Below, piece after piece: positions 12,046 to 25,426 of a stretch of 64,000 nucleotides of DNA. The number at the start of each line of letters is the position of its first letter. Position 1 is the first letter of the stretch. Both the position numbers and the translations under genes were made by a program. The notes under the pieces are model-generated. The model saw only the letters and a list, made by a program, of their open reading frames with translations, was not told where the DNA came from and ran no database searches. Location of the stretch: assembly GCA_035041965.1 (NCBI GenBank), contig JAPYMA010000373.1, positions 110,363 to 174,362 on the forward strand. The letters run 5' to 3'. Source of the DNA: Anisakis pegreffii (lineage: Eukaryota; Nematoda; Chromadorea; Rhabditida; Anisakidae).

Positions 12046-13343
12046 CTACCTCAACGATCGTTCAGAATGTCTCTTGCTGCTTGGATGCATTTTAAGAACC
12101 TGCATGAAATTTCAACCAGAAAGCAACTGGATATTGGTGGTTAATTGAAAGTGATATATGATATGAAACCTGAAATGCTCAAAAATGCAACTCCGTTCAT
12201 CGTCACAATCGTGTTTTGAGAGCTTGACCTGGATGTAATAACGGAATGCACTTGCAACAACATCGTCTAGATGAAACAGCAATCAGTTTCGCTTCGATCG
12301 TTCGCTTGAAACCACTCATTTCGATAAGAAATTCCTTAAGATTTCTTCGAATAGTTTCTTCAGGTTCCTTCGGCGACATTTCCCCATCCATTTTTTGTAG
12401 CTATCATCCGCTTAGGTATTTCAGATTCACGTTTAGCCAGTTCATTCGACCAGTCATGCAACAAAAAATGCTCAACGAAATTCTGGTCATGCATGAACAT
12501 TGTCCTTTCAACGGCTCAATTTGTTCCTTCTGCGGTTTAAAAGACTGTTGCTGATGAGAAGTAATGCAACATCCAGTTTTTGGTTTGATAAGAGTTTGGT
12601 ACCTCACCCAGCAGGTACTCCTGAATTTATCTGCTGCTATTCTTCAGCAGAAACATTTCCCCTAGTACCGGCTTATTGAATTTTCCACTTAATGAATTTT
12701 AGTCGCATAGTTCACTTGCAAAGCCGTTGGAAGTTTGTTCATTGCGCTCATCTTATGACAGATCAAATCCAGCATCAATTCTTCGCATTTAAGACGAGAC
12801 GTTTTCATCTGCTCCTTTGAAGTTATGTTCACACCACAACTTAGCTCATTAAGTTCTCCACGATTTAATATCATTCAGAAAAACGTTTACGATGCAAAAG
12901 GATCGTGTTTTGTTGGAAATAACAAATTGGGCTGTGAGTGCAGAAACTGCGTCATTAAGATAATTGCTCAATAATTTAGTGACTGTTTATGATTGTTGCA
13001 CAAACAAACAAAAAAACATTATTCGTTTACTCTTGCGTTTTTGCAAGTTGTATGAGTGGTGTTGCTGCACTTCATCGCTATTTATTATTCGAACCTTTTA
13101 AGGCGATAATTCGATTGAAGTGCTTTACCATCCTATTATCAATTATCGTCGTGTTGAAACGCTACATTGGCCGTGAATGTTTGCCGATTCACTGTTTCGT
13201 TCCACTTCATATGCCACTTCCAACATCATGTGATTTCCTTCAACACGTTCTCTGTCAGAAAGTGTTTTTTTTTCAGCACTTTACGGTAGGTACCCTTCAA
13301 CTTTCTTCTGTACGATTGGCGATGGTTCGTTCGTTTCCGCCAT
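12046..13343 (-). CDS. multi-exon gene of unknown function, helix-rich
   Basis: The likely start is ATG at 13343 (MAETNEPSPIVQKK), exon 13285-13343. A 33-nt intron follows, then an exon from 13251 containing MMLEVAYEVERNSES. Further exons are suggested at about 12882-12927, 12713-12825 (KEQMKTSRLKCEELML), about 12480-12565 (QQSFKPQKEQIEPLKG), about 12257-12380 (charged helix EETIRRNLKEFLIEM) and a terminal exon from 12099. Phases fit through the first four exons but not securely after that. The composition suggests a small soluble coiled-coil protein. I do not recognise it, and the 3' half may be wrong. Confidence 0.35.
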
Positions 13344-15867
13344 AGAAAATGATTCGAGTCAAATGGAAACTTGCCGCTGAACAACGTCCTTCTAACAAGC
13401 TATCAGGCTGAAGATCAAAGCCTGACATTGAGATTAAATCTATCCATTTTGAGAGTTGTCGGTTAAAAAGCTGAAAGTTGATGACGAAAGCTGAAGTTTT
13501 GCACATTCTGATAGAATGTCAAAGTCGTCCGAATCGCTCAAAAACACATCAACCTATTGTAAGATGCTGGGAATTTTACACTTATATTCACAGCAATGTT
13601 CGTTATGCTAATCAATGCAGCAAAGAGCCTGAAACGTGCATCAACCTGTAGATCTTCCTCATATCATTTAGAACACACTAAACAATTCGTTCGGCGAATC
13701 GCATCATTAATCAGAAAAATTTCATTTCCTGAAAACATGTCACATTTTTTCCTCTGAATAATTCATCCTTGCAGTACAGATTTAGAACTGAACAACGGGT
13801 TTTTGAGAGGCATCAATGAGCAACAATGAAAGTCACGCTGACGGATATGATCAACATTGTTTTTTCAACATCGCAGTCGTTGTGATAGTTCGTCAAAAAT
13901 TTTAAACGGAACCCGGAAACAAATTTCAAACGAATCGTAACAAACTGTATTAATAACATTTATTAGTCAAACGCTCGCTTTTTCTTTTTACCGTCTTTGA
14001 TTTACTGAATTATCGATTCCACGGAATCAAAACTAACATTCAGCTATCTAAAATTCAGAATTGAAACATTTAATGCTGATCCCTTCGATGAACCAGAGTG
14101 ATGTTCTTTTTTTCATTTCCCTGCCTACTTTGAGCTCTATCCTCTCTAGAAATCACTGGATCGAACAGGAATGTTACCAGTCCGCTTTTCGGCTGCCTCA
14201 GTTAATGATGGAGAAAAAATTTTCATGAAGGTCAATGTACGTCTTTAATTCCGTTCGCTTCATAGAGAGAAGGATGCCCAAAGAATGAATTATATGATAT
14301 TGTCGATGTGATAATAAAAAAGAGGTATCACTCGCAATTTAGTTTAATTGTGCTGATTGAAGAAGTGTTTCAATAGTTGCCTGAATGAACGAGTAAATGA
14401 GCTGCTGCATATTTTACTAGTCGTCATCGCGGCATTACTGCGTCAATCAATTTGTCTGTTTTCATCAAATTATTTTTGTCACGTATTTTCGTTCCTCCAG
14501 TTTCATTGACAATTAGCGAAACAGCCATTTGGAACGTTCGAAACGTCTTCACACATTCTTATTTGTGAGCGAACTTTACAGTTTTTTCCTGCTCAATAAT
14601 TCCTGCTCAACACTGTTTAGCTCTCATTACACATCAGTGGTTTGTTGCAGCATTTTTTTATAATTGCATCAAATTGTTTTGGCCTCTCAATTGACGTCCG
14701 TTTCAACTGTATTCGAGCTGCTTGGGTCACACTGATATTGAAATTGTTAGATCCATTCTAAATACCACAGGAGAGTGCTTCGCTGCAATCGATTCCCCGC
14801 TTAAGAACGCACCAGTTTTACTCTTGACTTGCTTACAGCATCAGCAGAAATTTTTAATTTTAATGTACTTTCAGACCATTTTAAAGGCTTACAACAAGTG
14901 CACGTTTTCATATTGGTCAGTACTTTCCGACGCATCAACTCAGTGACCGGTCACCAATGCAGTTGGCCTCAAAAGTGTTTAAGTTTTTTCTTTGATGACA
15001 TGACATGCATTCCTCAACCTTCTCTTGATGAATTTCTGTCATTGCGTACTCTCAGCATTGATCACCAGTGATTTTCCTGATCATTTAGATGCAACTGTGC
15101 TCTCAAGGAGACTCATATTTGAAATGATTGACACAAAGTTGATTATCTAAACTTAAGCAATCTTTTATAAGTCAATTATGGGGATGCACTGCATTGTCAC
15201 GTGTATGAATCATGTAACAATACAGCTGAATGGAACAGTCAAGACAAAATTCGCAGCTTTCTTGCCTTCGAAGTGCTGTCGCATCAAAACATCTTCTCGG
15301 GCATGTTTCTTGCACTTCTGGTGCAAAGGATTATTTTATCCACCAATCAATGCGCACATGAATGAATGAATTAGCTAATGAATTAACAGAGAACTTTTAA
15401 TTTTTTAAAGGCTTTAAAGAATTTTTTTCCAGACCGTTTTAACGGCTTACAATTATTTTGAACGCTTTCACAACTGAAGCAACACTTTCGGAATGTTTTT
15501 CAATGAATAAACTCATTTGCAATAGAATAAAATAAAATTTGACATTTTCATCATCACCGTCAACTCTTCGCTGTTAATGCCGTTGGACAGCTCATTGGAA
15601 ATGGAACAGTCAAGACTTGATACGACTCAAGATTCGTTATACCAGAACGAAGCATGTTTCTTCCACTTATAGTACAAAGAACGTTACAAGCTTTTATGCA
15701 GTCATCAATGTACGGATGATTAATACATGAAAATTGAATTCATATTGAACAGTTCTCTTGAAAAAAACCCTTTTCACTGCTCTATTTCGAAGAAACCTCA
15801 AAATTTCATCTGTATTATTCACAGCGTTATTATTGAGGATCGAAATGGATATAGAATGAGATCAGGG
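13344..15867. other. intergenic, low-similarity duplication
   Basis: No supportable gene. Two segments, about 14860-15390 and 15420-15735, share several blocks in the same order, for example AATGGAACAGTCAAGAC at 15229 and 15602, and a TTTCAGACC-TTTTAA-GGCTTACAA block at 14867 and 15430. This suggests an old direct duplication. Short open frames in it have no splice context. Confidence 0.4.
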
Positions 15868-17297
15868 TTAGATTGATTCACAGCTTTTTCGGCTTCGTAG
15901 TGCTAGCGCACAAAGTAGTCGTGCTCTGATACGTCGATTCCGATCAATTTCTTCCGCGCTCAACGGAGAATCAGCTCCTGCATCGGATTCTAGAAAAGAA
16001 AATGATACCGTTGATTCAGTCCATCAGTTCTTCGCAATTTTCTAGAGGGTGGCTGGAAGGAAAAGAATTCCGTCACAACGAATTAACATGATCAAACGAG
16101 CTAATTCATTCCCACTGTATACAGAAGTGACATAATTGTTGCATGAGGGAACGTTACGATTACGTTATAACTATCCTCCTTTCAATAAGGTACTACCAAA
16201 GATGTCATCATGAAATTTTTTAATCAATGAGGCAAATCAAAATGTATGACACCTGCAGAACGAGGATCACTGCCATCTACTTGAACTGACGACGAATACC
16301 ACGGTTGGAACAGATGATATTTGAAGCGTTTCTCACGGTTGTCGTCATCCAATTCTGAACGCAAAATTACTGAATGATAAAATTGTCGCTACCTGATGAA
16401 CCAAGGTGCACAACTTTGAAAGCCTCTAAACATTCGAAACAATAGAGTTTTCAAACCTTCGTATTAAATACTTCGTCTTCTAGACGAAGTATTTATTACC
16501 GTTGCTTGATGAAAACACAGTTCCCACCTGTTGACTGATTGAAGCACTAGAAATGCGGTCTCAGACCTACCCCGCTTAACGAAACATTTATTCCTGATTT
16601 TGAGCTGCGTTTGCTTGTCACAAGATGCATTTTCTTGTGTGGTGATTTCGAAGTAACGGAAACTGATGTCAATCTGCATGAAAGAAACCAAACATTTCGC
16701 TTACCTGAACTCATTTTCCTTTCAAAAGGGCGTACAGCCAGTAGTGGTTGCGCATGTGGGAAATCCATCAATGATTGTGACGAACGTAAAAGACCAAAGT
16801 TGAACCTTTTCGCTGAAAGTACGAATGCTCGGTGCTGTCTTATGAAGAAACTTCTGCACTTATCAAGAAACAGCGCATGCGGCATTCGTTCGTTTAGCGG
16901 AATGCAGAAAACAAAATCTGTGAATGTTCCGCACACAAAAATACGATTGACTGTGTTCGAAGTAGGAGCGTTCTAGTTTCGCCATATCGGCTATTAGATT
17001 GGAGAGGATGGTGATGGGGAATTGCGATTTTTGCAACGATTTTGGGTAAGAGTGAAGCATTCGAAACAAAGAAACCCGAAAAATCAGTTGCTCTTCTTCA
17101 ATGGAAACTTTTCTTGATTCATCAGAAGTATCGGTTCTAAATGACGGCCGTTTACATTCTGTGGTCGATGCCCATGCTTGAAAAATGTCTGAAATGAAGA
17201 AGCAACCTCTATTGATTGTTTCAGCTGCAGTTGGTGATGAAATGATGCAGATTGCCACCAACAGTATAACTGTGGAATATCTGACCAATGATTGCAT
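15868..17297 (-). CDS. secreted protein of unknown family, ~182 aa
   Basis: Four exons on the minus strand: 17076-17297, 16571-16673, 16253-16354 and 15868-15989. All phases agree. The ATG at 17297 follows a consensus acceptor (AAATTTTCAG at 17306) by 8 bases, as for spliced-leader addition. Residues 1-25 are a clear signal peptide (YSTVILLVAICIISSPTAAET). The mature part has few cysteines and several dibasic sites (CKR, FVKR, EKR). It also has an aromatic patch FKYHLFQPWYSSS and an arginine-rich C-terminal helix (IDRNRRIRARLLCALALR). It could be a secreted factor or prohormone, but no known family is visible. The 402-nt first intron contains an unrelated open frame (16547-16936) that I treat as intronic. 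Confidence 0.6.
16465..16495. repeat. 14-bp-arm hairpin in intron
   Basis: TAAATACTTCGTCT and its exact complement are separated by a 3-base loop. It lies in the 216-nt intron of the secreted-protein gene, between exons 16571-16673 and 16253-16354. Confidence 0.85.
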
Positions 17298-17687
17298 GTG
17301 AACAACTGAAAATTTGTGGAATTAGATTGTGAGTCATCTCTGGATAGCCTTTTTTACGATAATCTCGTTCAAATTTGTAACTGCACTCGGTCGCTCATTC
17401 GACTCACCCATCATTGACACTAACAGTACATTTCATTGTAAAACTGCGACTCTTCCGCAAATATCCGAAAAAGTAAACGTATTCATTCTCGAGATGGTAA
17501 AATTACAAAACATATACAGAGGCAATGCAAACAACAACAAAAAACATCGATGAACGTTTGAAGGACGAATAGAAATTGCTTTGAGTCGTTGAAAAGATTC
17601 ACGAAGACTTTTTCTTCTCATCCAGCGAATTTTCTTCGTTATTTATGAGAAAGCTCACATTCATCATATGGGACTTTTCATAATTGC

Positions 17688-18264
17688 ATGCTGCTGAATC
17701 GCGTCAATCCACAGCAATCTTTTTCAACTGCATTAGATTTAGAAATGCAGTTTGCAATGCATCAGAAATTACTGCTTTCGTTGTTCGCAAAGTTCTTGAA
17801 ACTGAACGTAGATTTTTCGAACTCCGATTCTTCAAGTTCAGCATGTCCCCTGCGCAAGTTGTTGAACGTAAGGAATAAAGTAATCTTAAGCGGTTAAACT
17901 TGCAATGAGGACAGTAAGTACGACATTATATTCCCGTTTTTCCATGGGAAATATACGGATGAAAATTTTAACGCGATACATTTCAGTAACGTGAAATAAT
18001 ACCGAAACTAAGCATGATTCTGAGAGGTTCGGAGGATTGCGCAGTGGATCCAAACTGAATCCGAGCAGATCTTTGAATCGGACACAGACCTCTTTGAAAT
18101 CTCAAATAATTAAAACCGAATAAGTAAAATGACACTTCCCCACAACCAATGTTAGAAGATTGCATTATTCAATCATTGAAATTGCTTTATGCAATCATCT
18201 TTATCAGTTTCATCAACAAGAGTTTCGTACGCTTTTCTGCCTCCTGAATGATCGCTCATCTTAG
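17688..18264 (+). CDS. possible small two-exon gene
   Basis: Exon 17688-17867 starts with ATG and ends at a GTAAGG donor. A second exon, 18208-18264, follows a TTTATCAG acceptor in phase and stops at TAG, giving 78 aa. The first exon is leucine-rich and helical, with a Ser/Asp run (NSDSSSSACP). There is no spliced-leader-like acceptor just before the ATG. It would be transcribed divergently from the secreted-protein gene at 17.3 kb. No homology is recognised. Confidence 0.3.
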
Positions 18265-20233
18265 CTGCATAATGATAAGCGATTATACACAAAAAGGATC
18301 ATGTAAAAAGATTTTTTAGAAGCACGAAACTAATATTCATTTCAATAATGGATTATCCTGTACCATCAGCTTAACAAAGGAATAATGTTACACTACCTGT
18401 AGAATTTCTTCTGATTCAGTAATGTTCTCCAGATCTTCTTTTTAACCGAACATGCTCGTCATCGATGTAACTGATCAACGAATATGCTGACTACATATTG
18501 AATAACGCTGGAGTATGGAGTATATAATGCACTAAGCAGAGTATACTTCCATAATTTCGAATACTTCTACAAATGCATTTATGCTGCTGTAATTACTGCT
18601 GATGTCACGCACAAGTGTGAAAGAGACAAAAAACGAAATATGCCCGGAAATGCCAATGAATTCTAGTTGGTGATGAATGATGAGACCAAAAATCTTCACA
18701 TTTCTTTCGCGAATTGTGGATCAAAATTCAGCTGTCATAATAGGACGTAGCGAATCATGAATGTGTTGTTCATATTGACTATTAACCTTTTCCCGTCAAC
18801 GAATCACTGCAAAGCCCGAAGCATAAACTGTAGTTTTCACCCATACGTTCAATGTCGTTCGCCAGCAAACACCTCAGGCAAAGCAATTGGTTCTCATTAC
18901 GTAGGAAAACTCTCAAAATTGCTCTGCGCTACCACTGCATTCGATTAGCAGGCATGTTCTCATTAAAGGCACGACACTCTTACGTTAGTTACAACACTCA
19001 CATTTCCATTAATGCGCACTTCCGAAACTTGTTTGCAATATGTTCTCGTCTCCTAACAAGTCAAGATTGATGAGCGACCAGAATTGATTTCAAAATGATA
19101 TTCCATAATAACAGGATGAACAAACTGAACAAACATAAATTTATGTTCAACATTCGAAGATTACTCTGTGCTTTGAACTGCACCTAAATGAACGCCTTAC
19201 GAAACTGATGTGAATGAGCTGCTAGAAAAACATTGTACTTCGCTATTTTTTTCACCCAAAAGCGGTAATAAATCATGATATCAAAATAACAACGCATCAT
19301 TTCTAGACAAGTTCTTGCTGAAATTTTGAAGTGTCTAATCTGAACAAGGACGGTCCATTGCCCAATTGATTCGAAAGTATATTTATGCAACGGATGTTTT
19401 TCTGCTTGCAGTAAACTATCAATTCACGGCGAATTTGCCAGACTAAAGATGGAAGCAATCAATCAACTCAAAAAACGACGACTACTCTCGATATCGTTCG
19501 CGTAGTTTCAGTGGTGCCGAGACTTCTACTCGTGACTCCTAATAAGTCATTGATACCATGAAATTTAATCGGTTTGAGTAATCATTGGGAAATAATTGTA
19601 AAATTTTTAGAGAATTGCACAAATTCTTTTTTTTACAGTCTTAGTGAGCGTTGCTTCTTTAATCGATTCAATTCGTTAAAATTTTCATCGGGTAGCAATA
19701 TTTCTTGAGAGTTTTCGCTCTGCTGGAAATTGCATCTCAATTTGTTGAACAGTCTGCAATGAACACGACATGCATGTGAAGCTGCTTAAAGCCATAAATC
19801 TCGTCCAAGTTTAAATCGAACATGCTAACGCATTGTTCGTTTTTTCCTTTCAAACAGTACGGAACAAATTCACTTCTTCCTCGTTCTGAAATCATCGTGA
19901 AGCATTTTGATCCGGATACCGCACATGTCTTAATACACTCATGATTTTATGAAACTTCTCGAAGTGGTCCAGATCATTCATAGCTACAATCAGTTCAGCT
20001 CTGTTACGAATCAAACGGAGTTCCCTCCGAATTTTTTAATCAAGACTTTTGGCGAAAATTTGTGAGCTTCAAATTTTGAACTGCTTAACAGATTTGCGAA
20101 GAACATTTATTTATAGTTCAAAAACATCAGATTAATTTATCGATAATCCTAATTGAGGCATTCTGTGTCGGACTGAAACATCGATAATTCTAATATGGAG
20201 AATTAATTCTTAAAAGAAGTTCTTAAAAGAATC

Positions 20234-20282
20234 TAAAATTTAAGAATTCAAACGCATGTTGCGTTTGAATTCTTAAATTTTA
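20234..20282. repeat. perfect inverted repeat, 23-bp arms
   Basis: The arms 20234-20256 and 20260-20282 are exact reverse complements (core AATTTAAGAATTCAAACGCA) around a 3-base loop. It is AT-rich apart from the tip. It is too perfect for chance. It is not followed by a T-run as a terminator would be, and no flanking gene is near. Confidence 0.9.
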
Positions 20283-21784
20283 TGGCCGACAGCAGATGAG
20301 TGTATTCATTTGCAAAATTAAATGTTGTATTGAATAAACGATGAAAACTTGTGAAAGATGGGATTAATCAACTGTTCGATTACAGAGCAAGAGTCGGAAA
20401 TGCGACGATTCAAACCATCAAAATAGACGTTGTATTAAAGAAGCGTTTTCAACAGAATTTGTGAATCGTTTCGCTGAGTTCCCTCAATACTGCCTAATTG
20501 TTGTTTGCATGATGAGCGTTTCAATTTTAATGCTGCATATTCTCCCATAGAAATACCATAATATGATTCAATTAGGGCCACTCAGATTTTGCTAAAAGCA
20601 GCCAACCGCTCAGTCGAAAACGCTTTCTATTCATCGTTCAAACCTATGCTTCGATGATCTGACTCAGATCAAAACGAAGCGATCTAAAGTGAAGCGAAAA
20701 TAGAGTGAACATCAGTTGTTCAAAGCTCTTAAGGAGCATTAAACGAATAGTCTCAGTTGAATGACAACATTAGGACAAAGGATACGGATTTGGGATCCTT
20801 CTAATTGAGATCGATCCATTCATAATTGCACTTCAAAAGAGATGTGAAGACAGATAATGCAACTGTTTCAGTCGCTTAAAAGGCGCATTGCAGAATTATT
20901 GCCAACAATTGAAGCAATCATGAATCTTGTTCATTCCTCTCTCAAAACAACATCACTTTTGTTTAGAACATCTCTGCGCACTTTTCGAATGGAACATGTC
21001 GATTGGTTTAATGTTTTGCCGATTGCACAGCATTCCTGGTGAGTTTTTCGATTGCTGAAGGAATAAACTGTTTCAATGGCTGAGAAAATGAATCCAACAA
21101 AGTTAAGTGTATCGCCCTTGGTATGATCTATCCAATAAAGCTGTCGTCTTGGATATGGTCTCGTGTCCGAGCACTATCCGTTTTTGAAGGAAGCACGTTC
21201 GAAGTTCATCGAAAAAAAAATCCTTTGGGATCCCTAAAAGCCGTGAAAAATGAGAATCAACCATTCAAAATCATTGCTAATTCTGCTCGAAAAAGCGGAT
21301 GACAAATGCGACTGAAGCAAACATTGAACAAAGGCCCTGCGAAATCATTTGACCAGACAAGCAACGAAATGCTTTCGAAGACTCGGTGAATATGACAAAG
21401 GAAAAAACTCATGAGATTGGTTGGGTTTAGGTGCAAGGATTAAGAGAGATTGCATCTGAGTGGCTGACTCAATCCCAGGAAACGATTAGGTGGAAGATGA
21501 AAGGAGTACAAGTTATCAGGGACTCATGATTAAGTTAGCAAAATGTGAGCGTGTGAGCACTGAACAAACATCGATGAGCAAGCTCATGAGCAGTGAATGA
21601 GCAGCAACTTATCACAAAAATCCCTCAACATCGGTGAAATCACCTGGATAGAGGAGGCTGGAAAATTTGCAGCGATGAGCGAACTGGTGAGTTGCATCGA
21701 ATTCGGTGATTATGGTGATAATCCATGAGGAAACGTCTCAAGAAAGGATTTTTTTAAATGAGAAAAATGCGTGTGGAAATATTG

Positions 21785-22756
21785 TAAATTTCATGGGATG
21801 CACTTAGCTTTATTGAATTCGTTGTTATAACCATCGAATAGCTCATTATCTCAGCAGTTGAAAAACACATTGGAAACAATTTACGCACTGATGCAAGGCA
21901 TTCGAAAAAATACGTTTCAATTTATAGATTTCATTCGAAATGTTTGCAAAGGTATTCATCCGGAAGGACCGTGAGCGTCAACTTCTAGGCACTTCTCCAA
22001 TTGCTCATTTATGAACCTCGCCTAAATCTCATATCATCCATTTATGCCGGCTTTTCGTGCCGACTGCAGCACTCTCAAAATGTGGCAATTATTTTCCCAC
22101 TTTGAGATTTCGTGACGATTTAAATGAGAATTTCAAAGCGCATGATGAATAAAATTAGAGTGAGTAATAGAGTGGAAAATTTTAGAGTGAAAAATGTTCT
22201 CCATGCTTTTTTGAATGACTTTTTTATAATGAGCATTGCTCTGTTATAATGACGTTTTGTCCCTTCACAATTGCATTCTTTTAAAGCAATTATTAATGTT
22301 GACCAAAATAGAATCAAGTTTTGAAGTGAACATCCACTTCAACAGGAATCTGTGTGACAGAAGAACTGACTGCATTGAGCTTGATAAGAATTTTTCGATG
22401 TCTCCCGTATGGTACTGAAATTGATTTGCGCTGCTGCCAGGAATTTTTGATTCTTTTTGTTGCACACTAAAAGCAGCATTCATATATATATTTCAGATTT
22501 CAAAACAACTGCAACGTTTAGCGTGAATATTAAGCAACGTGTCACGATGAAGCACATTACATTAGGCATGTTTGCACTGGAGCTCGAATGTAAGTCTCTG
22601 AAGCAAAAGCTAAATATATAAATTGGAACGTATTTTTTTGAATGCCTTGCATCGGTGCGTACATTATCCATGATGTGTTTTTCAACTGCTGAGATAATGA
22701 GCTATTCGATGACTTTAACAATGAATCCAATGAAGTTAGTTGTATCCCACGTAGTT
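21785..22756. repeat. diverged inverted repeat pair
   Basis: The segment 21785-21935 is repeated in reverse complement at 22600-22756. Shared blocks include CATCGAATAGCTCATTATCTC, then CAGCAGTTGAAAAACACAT and GATGCAAGGCATTC. A third partial copy of one arm (AATGAATCCAA-AAGTTA-TGTATC) lies at about 21086-21115. It looks like an old mobile or duplicated element with no intact coding frame. Confidence 0.7.
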
Positions 22757-25152
22757 TTTTGATGCCTTTTTGCATACCTGCTGCACTTTTGGAATCATAA
22801 TTGCTCTTCAGTCAGATTCATCGATGAATCTACGCTTGGAAAGGTTACTCAAAAACACGGAACAGAATGCGAGATTTCCAACGACGTAAGATTATGGTGT
22901 ATGAAAATGATAGAAAATAGAATGCTAAGAAAGCAAATGATGGCTCAGTCTCACGCGTTACAATTGTTCAGCCAATAAACAGTCAGTCATTCGAGCGAAT
23001 GAGCAAACTTTGAATACTTTGAATTCTAAAATAACAAATCATGTTCTAATTCATGAAGTACTCGTTGAAAGTAAAATAATGAAGTTTGACATTTGGATTC
23101 ACAAAATTTGAAGTGAAATATTCGTTCAAATCAAATCAAAAGTAAATTGAGAAAAATGATTTCTTAAAATTTCTGACTGCATTCAAATACATAATCAATA
23201 ACTGAAAGAGTTCAAATCCATAATTCAATGCACACTTGAGAACAATGCACAAATTTTACTGAACGTTTTGAACTGCAAAAAGATCTCCTACTTGAGGCGA
23301 GAACTATTCAAATGTTGAGTGAATGAATATTCGAGTAGAAGATATTCATCGAAAGTTGCACTTGAACGTAGATTCGTCAACAAATTTCATCGAATCTCAT
23401 TCCACATTCATGCAATATTCACTTTTCCGTCATGACATTCAGTATATTCTCAGCTATTCCAAGTATTCCATTTTTTACAGCTGTGCAGCTTACTCATTAC
23501 CCAGATATTTCTTTAAATTATTAAGCGCGATTCGGAAATTCTTGAATATATTTCCAACCATATTTCCGATTGATTTTTTCAGAGCTATTCTAGTAATGAT
23601 CTTGCAAATCGACACTGACTTTTTTCACTTTGACATAGTTGCATGTGAACGGAACGGCACACCCATGCAAGCGTTCAGTGTCAAAAAATGACGGATCGAG
23701 AGAGGTAAGCAATTTTAGGCCACTGAATCGATGGCTTCAATGTTGTTCGTCGCTAAATGTATGATCGTGAAATATTAATGACTAACCAGCAAAGGATTTG
23801 TCATAAATCCATCAAAATGTCCGTATTATCTGAAAACCGCCTAAATCGTTACCTAATCGCCTAAATCGTTCCATAAAAAGTAGCAAAGGCATTAAAATAA
23901 TTGCAGAGGCACTTATTAGGATTAAACTCGAACAATTTATTCTGAAACAAACACTAAAGGTGCAACAGAAGAGGGAACTTTGCATCCACATTTATATTTA
24001 TATCGTGAGCAAATTGCAATTTACGGTTCCGGCACGCTGCAATGCTGCAGTCATTTTAAAGCATGATTTGTTCAGCAATGATGAATGCTGACCAGAAGCA
24101 GTGGTGCGGTGGGTAGGAATAGATGGATGGTACGAGTGAGAATTTCGTGTTTCGCTCTAACGAACTGACGAAACTGATTTGATGGATAATCGTCTTGACT
24201 GGATAACTGGATTCAAGCATTTGAATAGAACAACGAAAATACATCGCGCTTTATGGGATCATTCATCTGCCAAAATCTGTATCCAAATGAATTCAGATGC
24301 ACTGAATGAGTCCTGTTCATTCAATCGAGTACGAGGTGGTTGACGATCTTCTAAATTTCTGAATGTGACAGGAATTCATGAATGAATATGACAGGAAGAT
24401 GTTGACAGCGAGTGCGCTTATGGGGTGAATATCAAATACCGTATAACTGATTGATAATGTGCACCACATTTTGAAGTGAACTCGAAAAGAGGATCAGCAT
24501 GTAACATTGTGCCGCTATGATGCTCGATGAAACATTTATAGCCGAATTTATTGGGTGTGGCGTAAATGAACCGAGAGAATGTTGAGCTAAAGATGGAATT
24601 AATGAAGCGCAAATTGTATTCCATTTAAAATCTTTCACATCATAAAAGTGAGGATTTTTCGCTCGCTTAAGATAAAGTAAGATTTTATCATTCGTTCCTA
24701 TTGAAGAATTTGAAATGTTTATCTATGTTTACATGGTTTCCACGACAAAATCGAATAGATTCGATGTAATGAATGTGTGATTGGTTGAGTAAACACTGAC
24801 ACCATCAGATAAATATTTGCGACGCTCGAAGTCGCTAGACAACATTGTAGCAAACTTATTGTTTGGAAACTGCTATTCTGTTTCAGTTATTTAACAATAA
24901 ACTCTAATTTGATTGCGCTGGATTGAATAAGCTTAGAAAAGTATCAAAGTCACATCAGCCAACACATCAGAGAACAACGAATTTGAGCAATTTGCGTTCA
25001 TCTTCCTCACACCAGCCGATTAGGATGCATTTAAATGATCGACTGATAGTGCCGATGAGCATGCCGGATTTCTATCATTCACGTAATGCTATCATATAAC
25101 AATCAGACGCACTTTCTAGAGTATTTTGATGGAAACCGTTCGAATTTTTGAT

Positions 25153-25426
25153 TCATCGAAGTGCCAGGGTGCGGTGGCCAGAAGACAGAAACTGTGCAGC
25201 ATTTTCAACTGACGTGAACATTTTGCGCAACGGTCGAACAGTCGAGACGATCAACATTTGCATTTTATCAGATATTCAACCACTTCATGACCAGTCCGGA
25301 TTGTTTCTTCAACAAATGAACCTATTGATCAATAGTCGTTATTTTACGTAACTGTGAATTTTCTCGTTCAACACCGCAGTTGTCCTCACCTTCGCTCGCT
25401 TCTCGATTTCTGACGAAAGCATCCAT
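25153..25426 (-). CDS. small gene start, two exons
   Basis: The ATG at 25426 follows an acceptor (CAAACATCAG) by five bases. It begins an exon MDAFVRNREASE ending at a strong GTGAGG donor (25390). An exon at 25153-25208 follows a CACGTCAG acceptor in phase and ends at TGA, giving a 30-aa product (VENAAQFLSSGHRTLALR). The 5' exon is well supported. The short product may mean that the true downstream exons were missed. No family can be assigned. Confidence 0.35.

Larger units (their letters stand above)
18265..25150. other. gene-poor stretch with repeats
   Basis: AT-rich sequence without a gene I can support. It contains a long hairpin near 20.26 kb and an inverted repeat family at 21.8 and 22.7 kb. 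A possible exon at about 20872-20940 (after GTTTCAG) and another near 21076-21120 could not be joined to anything. Confidence 0.4.

Noticed and set aside
16547..16936. 129-codon minus-strand frame with dibasic sites, considered as a neuropeptide exon
   Set aside because: Its good donor leads to a stop at the next acceptor in phase, while skipping it gives a consistent four-exon secreted protein. It is treated as intronic.
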